DNA from: CANKHA01 sp963750965
GTDB taxonomy: Bacteria > Pseudomonadota > Alphaproteobacteria > Rhizobiales > Xanthobacteraceae
DNA length: 64,000 nt
Direction: 5' to 3'
Assembly (NCBI GenBank): GCA_963750965.1
Contig: CAVVSK010000022.1
Span: 62,001 to 126,000, forward strand
Positions 35,130-43,677 of this stretch are shown here, piece after piece. The translations under genes and the position numbers were made by a program. The notes beneath the pieces are model-generated. The model did not search any database. It saw nothing but the letters and a program-made list of their open reading frames with translations, and had not been told where the DNA came from. Every line of letters begins with the position of its first letter. Positions within the stretch are counted from its first letter, which is position 1.

Positions 35130-35795
35130 TCAAGCCGCGCTTGGTTTACGGCCGGTGGCGCCGAGGCGCTTGTCGAGATAGGCGCAGACCGAGGTCATCA
35201 GCGGCTCGATCTTGCCATCGAAGAAATGATTGGCGCCGGGTACGACCTTCTGGTCGATCACAATGCCCTTTTGCGTCTTCAGCTTGTCGACCAGGCCGGT
35301 GACGTCCTTGTGCGGCACCACGGCATCCTTGTCGCCATGGATAATCAGGCCGGACGACGGGCAGGGCGCCAGGAACGAGAAGTCGTAGAGGTTGGCGGGC
35401 GGCGCGATCGAAATGAAGCCTTCAATCTCCGGGCGCCGCATCAGGAGCTGCATCCCGATCCAGGCGCCGAAGGAAAATCCTGCGATCCAGCAGCTGCGCG
35501 CTTCCGGGTTGATGGTCTGCGCCCAGTCCAGTGCCGCAGCGGAATCGGACAATTCACCCGTGCCGTGGTCAAAACTGCCCTGGCTTCTGCCGACGCCGCG
35601 GAAATTGAAGCGCAGGACCGAGAAGTTGCGGTGCGCGAAGGCGTAATACAGCTGGTAGGTGATCTGGTGATTCATGTTGCCGCCGAATTGCGGGTGCGGG
35701 TGCAACACGATAGCGAGGGGCGCATTCTTCTGACGCGCGGGATGATAGCGGCCCTCGATCCTTCCCGCGGGCCCCGTAAAGATAACTTCAGGCAT
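35130..35795 (-). CDS. Alpha/beta-hydrolase (COG2945-like)
   Basis: 221 residues, one alpha/beta-hydrolase domain with no signal peptide. The oxyanion region is HPHPQFGGNMNH. The nucleophile elbow is GFSFG with Ser in IAGFSFGAWIGMQLL, the acid is in IHGDKDAVVPHKDV, and the His in VPGANHFFDGK. Proteins of this family are serine hydrolases with uncertain substrates. It is often adjacent to the SUF operon in relatives, as here, where it diverges from the cysteine desulfurase gene. Confidence 0.88.
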   Translation of the reverse strand: MPEVIFTGPAGRIEGRYHPARQKNAPLAIVLHPHPQFGGNMNHQITYQLYYAFAHRNFSVLRFNFRGVGRSQGSFDHGTGELSDSAAALDWAQTINPEARSCWIAGFSFGAWIGMQLLMRRPEIEGFISIAPPANLYDFSFLAPCPSSGLIIHGDKDAVVPHKDVTGLVDKLKTQKGIVIDQKVVPGANHFFDGKIEPLMTSVCAYLDKRLGATGRKPSAA

Positions 35796-36025
35796 CGATC
35801 ATAACCTCATGGCGCAGGCGCCGCTGGAGAAAGGCTCGCTTGACGGCGACACGGGGCGCACGTAACTGTTTACAACTACTCTAAATTCTGGATTCCGCTG
35901 GCTGAATCGCCGGGATATGGCATCGGCCAGAGGCGGATTTTTATCACGAGCGGGGGGGCACAAAGCAAGCTTTATCGGCCCCAGTCCGGGGCCGGATACG
36001 GTATAGTTGCTCGCAGGACAAAGCC

Positions 36026-37199
36026 ATGACCAACCGGATTTATCTTGACTGGAATGCGACCGCTCCGCTGCGGCGGGAGGCGCGCGACGCCATGGCCGCC
36101 GCGCTAGATCTTGCCGGGAATCCGTCATCCATCCACGCCGAAGGGCGGGCGGCGCGGCAGCTGATTGAGCGTGCGCGGGAGCAGGTGGCCACTCTGGTCG
36201 GCGCCGAGCTCAAAGCTGGTGACGTTTACCTCGGGCGGAACCGAAGCCAACAATCTGGCGCTTACCCCTGCCGTCCAGACTGGCGATCACAAGACTCCGC
36301 GCGACAGGCTGCTGGTCTCGGCCATCGAGCATGTTTCCGTGCGCGCTGGTGGCCAGTTCGTCGCGGACGCGGTGGAGGAGATCCCGGTCACTACCGCGGG
36401 AATGGTCGATTGCGCGGCCCTGGCACGGAGGCTGGCAGCCCTGGCGCCGCAGCGAGCGTTGGTTTCCGTCATGCTCGCAAATAACGAGACCGGCGTAATT
36501 CAACCGATTTCTGAAGTAGCCGCCGCCGCACATGAATCAGGCGCGCTCCTGCACGTAGATGCGGTGCAGGCTGCCGGTCGTGTTTCGTGCAATATCAATG
36601 AATTGGGCGCCGATCTTCTCACCATTTCTGCGCATAAGCTGGGCGGCCCGAAGGGCGCCGGCGCTCTGATCCGGCGGAACGAGACGCTGCACCTGCCGCA
36701 TCCGCTCGTCCGCGGCGGCGGCCAGGAGCGCGGGCTGCGCGGGGGCACGGAGAATGTGGCGGCGATTGCCGGATTCGGGGCGGCGGCTGAAGCGGGGCGG
36801 TTGGCGCTGGAGACGGACGGTCTTCGCATGACAGCCTTGCGCGAGCGGCTGGAAGCCAAGCTGAAGGCGGCTGCGCCGACGGCCATCATTTTTGGGGAGG
36901 GTGCCGGGCGGGTTCCCAATACCACCCTGGTCGCGGTGCCCGGGATGAAGGCGGAAACCGCCGTAATCGCACTTGATCTCGCTGGTTTCGCCGTATCCTC
37001 AGGCGCGGCTTGTTCCTCTGGCAAGGTGCAGCCTTCGCATGTGCTGGCGGCCATGGGCGCCTCGCCCGAACTGGCACGCGGCGGGGTGCGCATCAGCCTT
37101 GGCTGGACCACCACCCAGAGTGAAATCGATTGTTTCGTCGATGCTTGGATTAAGGTCGCAGAAGCATTACTTAAAGAGACACGGGGACTGGCCGCCTGA
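36026..37199 (+). CDS. Cysteine desulfurase, IscS/NifS type, frameshifted
   Basis: About 390 residues after repair. It takes sulfur from cysteine as a persulfide for Fe-S cluster assembly. Start ATG 36026 (MTNRIYLDWNATAPLRREAR). The frame leaves the family at AELKAGDVYLG, while one frame over reads LVTFTSGGTEANNLAL. Removing one A from the AAA at 36212-36214 joins them as AELKLVTFTSGG. PLP Lys lies in LLTISAHKLGGPKGAGAL, and the persulfide Cys in SSGAACSSGKVQPSHVL. It opens the SUF operon, so this operon encodes two desulfurases (this and sufS). The upstream 230-base spacer has no iron-regulator box I would trust. Confidence 0.92.
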
Positions 37200-37293
37200 G
37201 GGCATCGCAAAAGGGTGAAAATCCGGGCGCGAGACACGAACCATAACCGACTGATCCAACCCGCGGGCCTTGACCCCGCAGCGGAGGGAATAA

Positions 37294-38775
37294 ATGCCGG
37301 CAGTGCAAGAGACCGTCGATCAGGTCCGTCGCATCGACGTCGACCAGTATAAGTACGGTTTCGTCACCGATATCGAATCCGACAAGGCCCCCAAGGGGCT
37401 GACCGAAGATACGGTCCGCTTCATCTCGGCCAAGAAGGACGAGCCTGAATGGATGCTGGAATGGCGGCTGCAAGCCTTCCGCCACTGGCCGACCATGCGC
37501 GAGCCGAAATGGGCGCGCGTCAATTACGGCCCGATCGACTACCAGGACCTCTATTACTATTCGGCGCCGAAGAAGAATCCGCTGCGCTCGCTCGACGAGG
37601 TCGATCCGGAAATCCTCAAGACCTACGAGAAGCTCGGCATTCCGCTGCGCGAGCAGGAAATCCTTGCCGGCGTCGAGCGGCCGGACGGCACGCGCTCGCG
37701 CGTGGCGGTGGACGCCGTATTCGATTCGGTCTCGGTGGCCACGACCTTCCAGAAGGAGCTGAAGCAGGCCGGCGTGATCTTCATGCCGATCTCCGAGGCC
37801 TTGCAGAAGCACCCGGATCTGGTGCGGCAATATATCGGCACGGTGGTGCCGAGCACCGATAATTTCTTCGCCACGCTGAATTCGGCAGTGTTCTCCGACG
37901 GCTCGTTTGTCTATGTGCCGCCGGGCGTGCGCTGCCCGATGGAGCTGTCGACCTATTTCCGCATCAATGAGCAGAATACCGGCCAGTTCGAGCGCACGCT
38001 GATCATCGCCGACAAGGGCGCTTACGTGAGCTACCTGGAAGGCTGCACCGCTCCCTCGCGCGACGAAAACCAGCTGCATGCCGCTGTGGTCGAGCTGATC
38101 GCCCTCGACGACGCCGAGATCAAATATTCAACCATTCAGAATTGGTATCCCGGCGACAAGGAAGGCAAGGGCGGCGTCTACAACTTCGTCACCAAGCGCG
38201 GCGAATGCCGTGGCGCGCGTTCGAAGATTTCCTGGACCCAGCTAGAGACCGGCTCCGCCATCACCTGGAAATATCCGAGCTGCATCCTGCGCGGCGACAA
38301 TTCGCGCGGCGAGTTCTATTCCATCGCCATTTCCAACGGCCGCCAGCAGGTCGATAGCGGCACCAAGATGTGGCATTTCGGCAAGAACACCACGAGCCGC
38401 ATCATCTCCAAGGGCATCGCTGCCGGCCGCTCCAACAATACCTATCGCGGCCTGGTGACCACGAGCCGGGGCGCCACCGGCGCGCGCAACTTCACCAACT
38501 GCGATTCGCTCCTGATCGGCGACAAGTGCGGCGCCCACACGGTGCCCTATATCGAAGCCAAGAATTCGAAGGCGGTGTTCGAGCACGAAGCCACCACCTC
38601 GAAGATTTCCGAGGACATCCTGTTCTATTGCCGCCAGCGCGGGCTTTCCGCGGAGGAGGCGGTGGCGCTGGTGGTCAACGGCTTCGTCAAGGACGTGCTG
38701 CAGCAACTGCCGATGGAATTCGCGGTCGAGGCGCAGAAGTTGATCTCAATCTCGCTCGAAGGAAGCGTTGGCTAG
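37294..38775 (+). CDS. sufB: Fe-S cluster assembly scaffold SufB
   Basis: 493 residues. Part of the SufBC2D scaffold on which clusters are assembled. A ribosome site (ggaggga) precedes ATG 37294. Family landmarks: VDQYKYGFVTDIESDKAPKG, VPPGVRCPMELSTYFRINEQ, GAYVSYLEGCTAPSRDENQL (a conserved Cys), GECRGARSKISWTQLETGSA, KMWHFGKNTTSRIISKGIAA and FVKDVLQQLPMEFAVEAQKL. Cytoplasmic. Confidence 0.98.
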   Translation: MPAVQETVDQVRRIDVDQYKYGFVTDIESDKAPKGLTEDTVRFISAKKDEPEWMLEWRLQAFRHWPTMREPKWARVNYGPIDYQDLYYYSAPKKNPLRSLDEVDPEILKTYEKLGIPLREQEILAGVERPDGTRSRVAVDAVFDSVSVATTFQKELKQAGVIFMPISEALQKHPDLVRQYIGTVVPSTDNFFATLNSAVFSDGSFVYVPPGVRCPMELSTYFRINEQNTGQFERTLIIADKGAYVSYLEGCTAPSRDENQLHAAVVELIALDDAEIKYSTIQNWYPGDKEGKGGVYNFVTKRGECRGARSKISWTQLETGSAITWKYPSCILRGDNSRGEFYSIAISNGRQQVDSGTKMWHFGKNTTSRIISKGIAAGRSNNTYRGLVTTSRGATGARNFTNCDSLLIGDKCGAHTVPYIEAKNSKAVFEHEATTSKISEDILFYCRQRGLSAEEAVALVVNGFVKDVLQQLPMEFAVEAQKLISISLEGSVG

Positions 38776-38778
38776 GGC

Positions 38779-39009
38779 ATGGACGAAGACCTGGACCAGA
38801 AGTCTCGCGAGCAGCTCGTTGCCGAGGTCAAACGGCTTCGGGGCGGCATCCGCAGGCATCGCGACAGCAGTGGGCAGGACTTGTGCTGGCATCATCCGGC
38901 GCTCTGGAGCCTGCTTCCGGAGAAATCCGATCCGCTGCCGCAGGTGCCGCCTTGGCCGGAATTCATGGCAGGCTGCGTGAGATACCGGCAGTCGCTGGAC
39001 ATAAAATGA
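38779..39009 (+). CDS. Small conserved-looking protein between sufB and sufC
   Basis: 76 residues, starting three bases after the sufB stop, so almost certainly translated with it. No signal peptide or membrane segment. It begins with an acidic/basic helix (MDEDLDQKSREQLVAEVKRL) and then has a short Trp/Pro-rich part with CWHHPALWSLLPEK and PWPEFMAGCVRYRQSL, with two Cys and two adjacent His that could bind metal. From memory, similar small proteins occur at this place in relatives, but I know no function. Confidence 0.75.
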   Translation: MDEDLDQKSREQLVAEVKRLRGGIRRHRDSSGQDLCWHHPALWSLLPEKSDPLPQVPPWPEFMAGCVRYRQSLDIK

Positions 39010-39036
39010 CCGAAGGTCAGACAAGGTAGTCAAGTG

Positions 39037-39795
39037 ATGGCGTTGCTTGAAATCAAAAATCTGCATGCCGAGGTAGACGGCAAGAAGATCCTGAACGGGA
39101 TCGATCTTACGGTCGAGAAGGGCCAGCTGCATGCGATCATGGGTCCGAACGGGTCGGGCAAGTCGACGCTGTCCTATGTGCTGGCCGGCAAGCCTGGCTA
39201 TACGGTAACCGAAGGCCAGGTGCTGCTCGACGGCGAAAATCTTCTGGCGATGGAACCGGACGAGCGTGCCGCCAAAGGCGTCTTCCTCGCGTTCCAATAC
39301 CCGCTGGAAATTCCCGGCGTCGCTTCCATGACCTTTCTGCGTACCGCGCTTAATGCTCAGCGCAAGCGCCGCGGCCAACCGGAGCTTTCCACTCCGGAAT
39401 TCATCAAGCGGGTGCGCGAGGTCGCGGGCAAGCTGGAGATCGAGCAGGAGATGCTGCGCCGCGCCGTCAATGTCGGCTTTTCCGGCGGCGAGAAAAAGCG
39501 CAACGAGATTTTGCAGATGACGTTGCTTGAACCGCGGCTGGCGATTTTGGACGAGACCGATTCAGGCCTCGATATCGACGCTTTGCGCATCGTCGCGGAC
39601 GGCGTCAACCACCTGCGCGCGCCCGAGCGCTCCATGATCGTCATCACCCATTATCAGCGGCTGCTCAACTACATCGTGCCGGATGTCGTGCACGTACTGT
39701 CGAAGGGCCGAGTGGTCAAGACCGGCGGCAAGGACCTCGCGCTCGAGTTGGAAGCGCGCGGCTATGCCCAATATCAGGACGAGGCAGCCGCCTGA
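39037..39795 (+). CDS. sufC: SUF system ABC-type ATPase SufC
   Basis: 252 residues from ATG 39037; the GTG three bases upstream is a possible alternative start. ATPase of the SufBCD complex. Walker A GPNGSGKSTLSYVL, signature FSGGEKKRNEILQ, Walker B LAILDETDSGLDIDAL, and the switch His in VITHYQRLL. Preceded by the small gene with a 27-base gap. Confidence 0.98.
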   Translation: MALLEIKNLHAEVDGKKILNGIDLTVEKGQLHAIMGPNGSGKSTLSYVLAGKPGYTVTEGQVLLDGENLLAMEPDERAAKGVFLAFQYPLEIPGVASMTFLRTALNAQRKRRGQPELSTPEFIKRVREVAGKLEIEQEMLRRAVNVGFSGGEKKRNEILQMTLLEPRLAILDETDSGLDIDALRIVADGVNHLRAPERSMIVITHYQRLLNYIVPDVVHVLSKGRVVKTGGKDLALELEARGYAQYQDEAAA

Positions 39796-39816
39796 TGGTG
39801 GCTCGCGGATGATCCG

Positions 39817-41145
39817 ATGAACGTCGAAGTCAAACCCATGAAGACCGCGGCCGAGCTAGCGCTCGCCACAACCTTTGCCGCGGTAAGGGATCAACTGCCG
39901 GGCGGCGGACCGGTGGCCGCCTTGCGCGAAAACGCCTTCCGCAGCTTTGATGCGCGCGGGCTGCCGCATCGGCGGATCGAGGAATGGAAATATACCGACC
40001 TGCGTGCGCTGATGCGCGAGGCCAAGCCGCTGGCCGCGCCACCCGACGCGGCCGCCAAGGCGCGTGCTAAGGCGGCGCCTTGCCCGATCGGCGATGTGGA
40101 ATGCCGCCGCATCGTCTTCGTCAACGGTGCTTTCGTCCCCGAGCTTTCCGATCTCGGCGCCCTGGAGAAGGGTTTGACCATCAGCTCGATGGCGGCGGCG
40201 CTGGCAAAGGGTGATCCGCTCATCACGCAGCATCTCGGCAAGGTGGTCGCCAGCGACGACGTGGCGCTCGCGCTCAATACCGCGCTGATGGGTGACGGCG
40301 CCTTGGTGCATGTAGCGGCGGGGGCGGTGGTCGACCGGCCGCTGCATTTGGCTTTCGTCGGTCCGGATACGGCCGCCTCAGTCTTCGCGCGCTCGCTCAT
40401 CGTGATTGAGAGGGGCGCCCGGGCAATGCTGATTGAGAGCCATGAAGGGGCGGCGGATGCCGACTACCAGGTTAACGCGGCGTTGGAGCTTGTGGTCGGC
40501 GACGAGGCCCACGTCGATCATGTCAAGCTCATCGGCGAAGGCGCCAAGGCGCTGCATGTGTCGACTTTGCTTGCGGCCATTGGCGCGCATGCCCGCTTCA
40601 ACACCTTTACGTTCACCACTGGCGGCGCAGTGGTGCGCAACCAGATGTTTATTCGCTTTGATGGCGTGGAAACCGTCGCCGGCATCCGCGGCGCCACGCT
40701 GTTGCAGAAGCGCCAGCATGCCGACACCACGCTCATCGCGGATCACGTGGCGGTCGGTTGCCAGAGCCGCGAATTGTTTAAATCAGTGCTCGACGGCGAC
40801 AGCCGCGCCGTTTTCCAGGGCAAGATCATTGTCCGGCCGGGCGCACAGAAGACCGATGCCAAGATGATGACGCAGGCGCTGCTGCTCTCCGACCGCGCCG
40901 AAGCTGACAACAAGCCGGAACTGGAGATTTTTGCCGATGACGTGCAATGCGGTCATGGCGCGACCGCAGGCGCACTCGATCAGAACCTTCTTTTCTATCT
41001 GAAGACGCGCGGCATCCCGCAAAAGCAGGCCGAGGCGCTGCTGATCCAGTCCTTCATCGGCGAGGCGATCGAAGGCATCGAACACGCAGGTCTGCGCGAG
41101 ATATTGATGGAAGCCGTCGCGGCTCATCTTTTGGCGCGAGGATGA
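39817..41145 (+). CDS. sufD: Fe-S cluster assembly protein SufD
   Basis: 442 residues. Partner of SufB in the scaffold complex. It has an N-terminal region with HRRIEEWKYTDLRALMREAK, a beta-helix core, and the conserved end: KMMTQALLLSDRAEADNKPE, DVQCGHGATAGALDQNLLFY, RGIPQKQAEALLIQSFIGEA. Length and order are normal. The sufS start lies four bases after its stop. Confidence 0.97.
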   Translation: MNVEVKPMKTAAELALATTFAAVRDQLPGGGPVAALRENAFRSFDARGLPHRRIEEWKYTDLRALMREAKPLAAPPDAAAKARAKAAPCPIGDVECRRIVFVNGAFVPELSDLGALEKGLTISSMAAALAKGDPLITQHLGKVVASDDVALALNTALMGDGALVHVAAGAVVDRPLHLAFVGPDTAASVFARSLIVIERGARAMLIESHEGAADADYQVNAALELVVGDEAHVDHVKLIGEGAKALHVSTLLAAIGAHARFNTFTFTTGGAVVRNQMFIRFDGVETVAGIRGATLLQKRQHADTTLIADHVAVGCQSRELFKSVLDGDSRAVFQGKIIVRPGAQKTDAKMMTQALLLSDRAEADNKPELEIFADDVQCGHGATAGALDQNLLFYLKTRGIPQKQAEALLIQSFIGEAIEGIEHAGLREILMEAVAAHLLARG

Positions 41146-41149
41146 TGCG

Positions 41150-42392
41150 ATGCATCCGGCAGTGAGCAACGGCACCTATGACGTGGACCGCATCCGCTCG
41201 GATTTCCCGATCCTGACGAAGCCGATCTATGGCAAGCCGCTGGTCTATCTCGACAACGCCGCCTCGGCGCAGAAGCCGCGCGACGTGCTCGACCGCAGTT
41301 ACAAGAGCTACACCACCGAATACGCCAATGTGCATCGCGGACTGCACTACCTCGCCAATGCGGCGACGGAGGCTTACGAGGGCGCACGCGACAAGGTGCG
41401 CGGCTTCCTCAATGCCGCGCGGCGGGAGGAAATCATCTTCACCCGCAACGCCACCGAAGCGATCAATCTCGTCGCCGCCACCTTCGGGCGCGAACGCATC
41501 AAACCCGGCGATGAAATCGTGCTCTCGATCATGGAGCACCATTCCAACATCGTGCCCTGGCATTTCCTGCGCGAGCGGCATGGCGCGGTGATCCGCTGGG
41601 CGCCGGTGGACGACGATGGCAATTTCCTGCTCGATGAATTCGAGAAGCTGCTCGGCCCGCGCACCAGGATGGTGGCGATCACGCAGATGTCGAATGCGCT
41701 CGGCACCATCGTGCCGGTGAAGAACGTGGTGAAGCTCGCGCATGCGCGCGGCATTCCGGTGCTGGTGGACGGCAGCCAGGGCGCGGTGCATCTCGATGTG
41801 GATGTGCAGGATATCGGCTGCGATTTCTACGTCTTCACCGGTCACAAGCTGTACGGGCCTACCGGCATCGGCGCGCTCTACGGCAAACACGAGCATCTCG
41901 TTGCCATGCCGCCGTTCAACGGCGGGGGCGAGATGATCCGCGAAGTGTTCGAGGACCGCATCACTTATGGCGACCCGCCGCACAAATTCGAGGCCGGCAC
42001 GCCGGCCATCGTGCAGGCCATCGGGCTGGGCGCCGCCGTCGATTATGTAACGTCGATCGGGAAGGCGCGCATCCGGGCGCATGAAGCCGCGCTGCTCGCC
42101 CATGCGCAGGACCGCCTGCGCGAGATCAATTCGCTGCGCGTGTTCGGCACGGCCAGGGACAAAGGAGCGATCATCTCATTCGAGCTCAAAGGGGCGCATC
42201 CGCATGACGTCGCAACCGTGATCGACCGTTCGGGCATTGCGGTGCGTGCCGGCACGCACTGCACCATGCCGCTCTTGGCGCGCTTCGGCGTCACCGCGAC
42301 CTGCCGCGCCTCTTTCGCGATGTACAACACCAAGTCGGAGGTCGACAGCCCTTGCGACGGCCTTGATCAAGGCACAGGATTTTTTCGCATGA
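41150..42392 (+). CDS. sufS: Cysteine desulfurase SufS, frameshifted at its C-terminus
   Basis: About 413 residues after repair. Group II cysteine desulfurase supplying sulfur to SufBCD. Start ATG 41150 (MHPAVSNGTYDVDRIRSDFP). Landmarks: TRNATEAINLVAATFG, MEHHSNIVPWHFL, the PLP Lys in YVFTGHKLYGPTGIGALYGK, and the catalytic Cys in RAGTHCTMPLLARFGVTATC. After SEVDS the frame runs on into the next gene, giving an apparent 542-residue SufS-SufT fusion. Removing one C from the CCC at 42349-42351 gives SLATALIKAQDFFA and a TGA at 42390-42392 overlapping the sufT ATG, the expected layout. I take two genes to be real. Confidence 0.93.
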
Positions 42393-42778
42393 GTGATGAC
42401 ATAAAAGCCGCTGCACCAACACTTGCGCCTGCCGAGCCTGCCGAGAAGACCGCGGCGCTGTCGCAGGAGGAGCAGGCGCGCCTGACCGACGGCATCGTCG
42501 CGGCCCTGAAGACGGTTTACGATCCGGAAATTCCGGCCGACATTTATGAGATCGGGTTGATCTACAAGATCGATATCGCGGATGACCGCGCCGTCACCGT
42601 CGACATGACCCTGACTACGCCAAATTGCCCGGCCGCGCAGGATCTGCCCAAGTCGGTGGAGAACGCCGTCGCCAGCGTGCCCGGCGTCGGCGAGGTGAAA
42701 GTGAATGTGGTCTGGGATCCGCCATGGGACCCGAGCCGCATGAGTGACGAAGCGCGGCTGACGCTCAATATGTGGTGA
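42389..42778 (+). CDS. sufT: SUF system Fe-S assembly protein SufT-like (DUF59/MIP18)
   Basis: 129 residues from ATG 42389. An Ala/Pro/Glu-rich N-terminus leads into the DUF59 domain (ALKTVYDPEIPADIYEIGLI, VDMTLTTPNCPAAQDLP with the conserved Cys, ends WDPSRMSDEARLTLNMW). These proteins help mature or deliver clusters, especially under high demand. Its ATG overlaps the repaired sufS stop (ATGA). Confidence 0.95.
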   Translation: MSDDIKAAAPTLAPAEPAEKTAALSQEEQARLTDGIVAALKTVYDPEIPADIYEIGLIYKIDIADDRAVTVDMTLTTPNCPAAQDLPKSVENAVASVPGVGEVKVNVVWDPPWDPSRMSDEARLTLNMW

Positions 42779-42871
42779 CGCTGCCTGGTATGTGACGACG
42801 TTGCGTGGCGGCGCAGAAGCATTACATCATAGGCAGGCAGATTCGCTGCCGCCGGCAAAGAGGATGAAGCA

Positions 42872-43255
42872 ATGGCCGAACTGCGGCCCAGACCCCAGGT
42901 GATGCGGCTGACCGATGCCGCCGCGGCGCGCATCAAGGAAGTGATGGCGAAGGCGCAAGGCTCGATTACGGGCGTGCGCGTCGGTGTCAAGAACGGCGGC
43001 TGCGCCGGCATGGCCTATACGATGGAATATGCCACCCAGATCGGTCCCTATGACGAGATTGTCGAGGACAAGGGCGTGCGCATCCTCATTGACCCGAAGG
43101 CGGTGATGTTCCTGCTGGGGACCGAGATGGACTTCAAGACCGATAAGCTCGCTACCCAGTTCGTGTTCAACAACCCGAACCAAACATCCGCCTGCGGTTG
43201 TGGGGAATCGGTGCAGCTGACGCCGGCTGACGGTGCGCCCGTCGCGAACCACTGA
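42872..43255 (+). CDS. sufA: Iron-sulfur cluster assembly carrier, HesB/IscA family
   Basis: 127 residues. A-type carrier delivering clusters to apoproteins. The three conserved cysteines are in NGGCAGMAY and TSACGCGESV. The core starts VMRLTDAAAARIKEVMAKAQ. Start ATG 42872 after gaggatgaagca. It lies 93 bases after the sufT gene, at the end of the SUF operon. sufA is chosen over iscA from operon position. Confidence 0.95.
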   Translation: MAELRPRPQVMRLTDAAAARIKEVMAKAQGSITGVRVGVKNGGCAGMAYTMEYATQIGPYDEIVEDKGVRILIDPKAVMFLLGTEMDFKTDKLATQFVFNNPNQTSACGCGESVQLTPADGAPVANH

Positions 43256-43643
43256 TGCGCGACGCTTGGCGCGCACCTCCGTTATCTCCGATCATATCTG
43301 CGAGCTGTTCGCCGGCTTTGGTCCAGTCGCCGTCAAACGCATGTTCGGGGGCGCCGGGGTATATGCCGGTGAAACGATATTCGCGATTGTCATCGACGGC
43401 GTGATCTATCTCAAGGCCGATGAACAGAGCATTCCGGCCTTCGAAGCGGAGGGCCTTGCCCCCTTCAGCTATGAAGCCAAGAACAAGCGCGTCGTCACGT
43501 CTTATTGGCGGATACCTGACCGTCTCTATGACGATCCCGAGGAGCTTGCGCAATGGTCGAAGCAGGCCGTGGCCGCGGCGAAGAGGGCCGCAGCCCGCAA
43601 AACGCCAGGCAAAAAAAACGTAAAGAAAAGACCTAAAGCTTAG
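43233..43643 (+). CDS. TfoX N-terminal domain protein
   Basis: Up to 136 residues. It has the TfoX-N core: FAGFGPVAVKRMFGGAGVYA, TIFAIVIDGVIYLKADEQSI, and YWRIPDRLYDDPEELAQW, then a Lys/Ala-rich tail (KRAAARKTPGKKNVKKRPKA). The start is uncertain: GTG 43233 would overlap sufA by 23 bases and TTG 43266 is closer to the usual family N-terminus; the ATG at 43255 is in another frame. TfoX is a competence regulator in gammaproteobacteria; the role of stand-alone N-domain proteins in alphaproteobacteria is unknown. Confidence 0.82.
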   Translation: MRPSRTTDARRLARTSVISDHICELFAGFGPVAVKRMFGGAGVYAGETIFAIVIDGVIYLKADEQSIPAFEAEGLAPFSYEAKNKRVVTSYWRIPDRLYDDPEELAQWSKQAVAAAKRAAARKTPGKKNVKKRPKA

Positions 43644-43677
43644 GGCACTTTGCTCGCCGACCCGATGCCGCTGGGGA

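Noticed and set aside
35860..35905. Possible Irr (ICE) box upstream of the SUF operon (ctctaaattctgg)
   Set aside because: Only one half resembles the TTTAGAA/TTCTAAA pattern; no symmetrical partner is present.
41150..42778. A true SufS-SufT fusion protein
   Set aside because: One-base correction restores a normal sufS terminus with an ATGA overlap, so separate genes are more likely.
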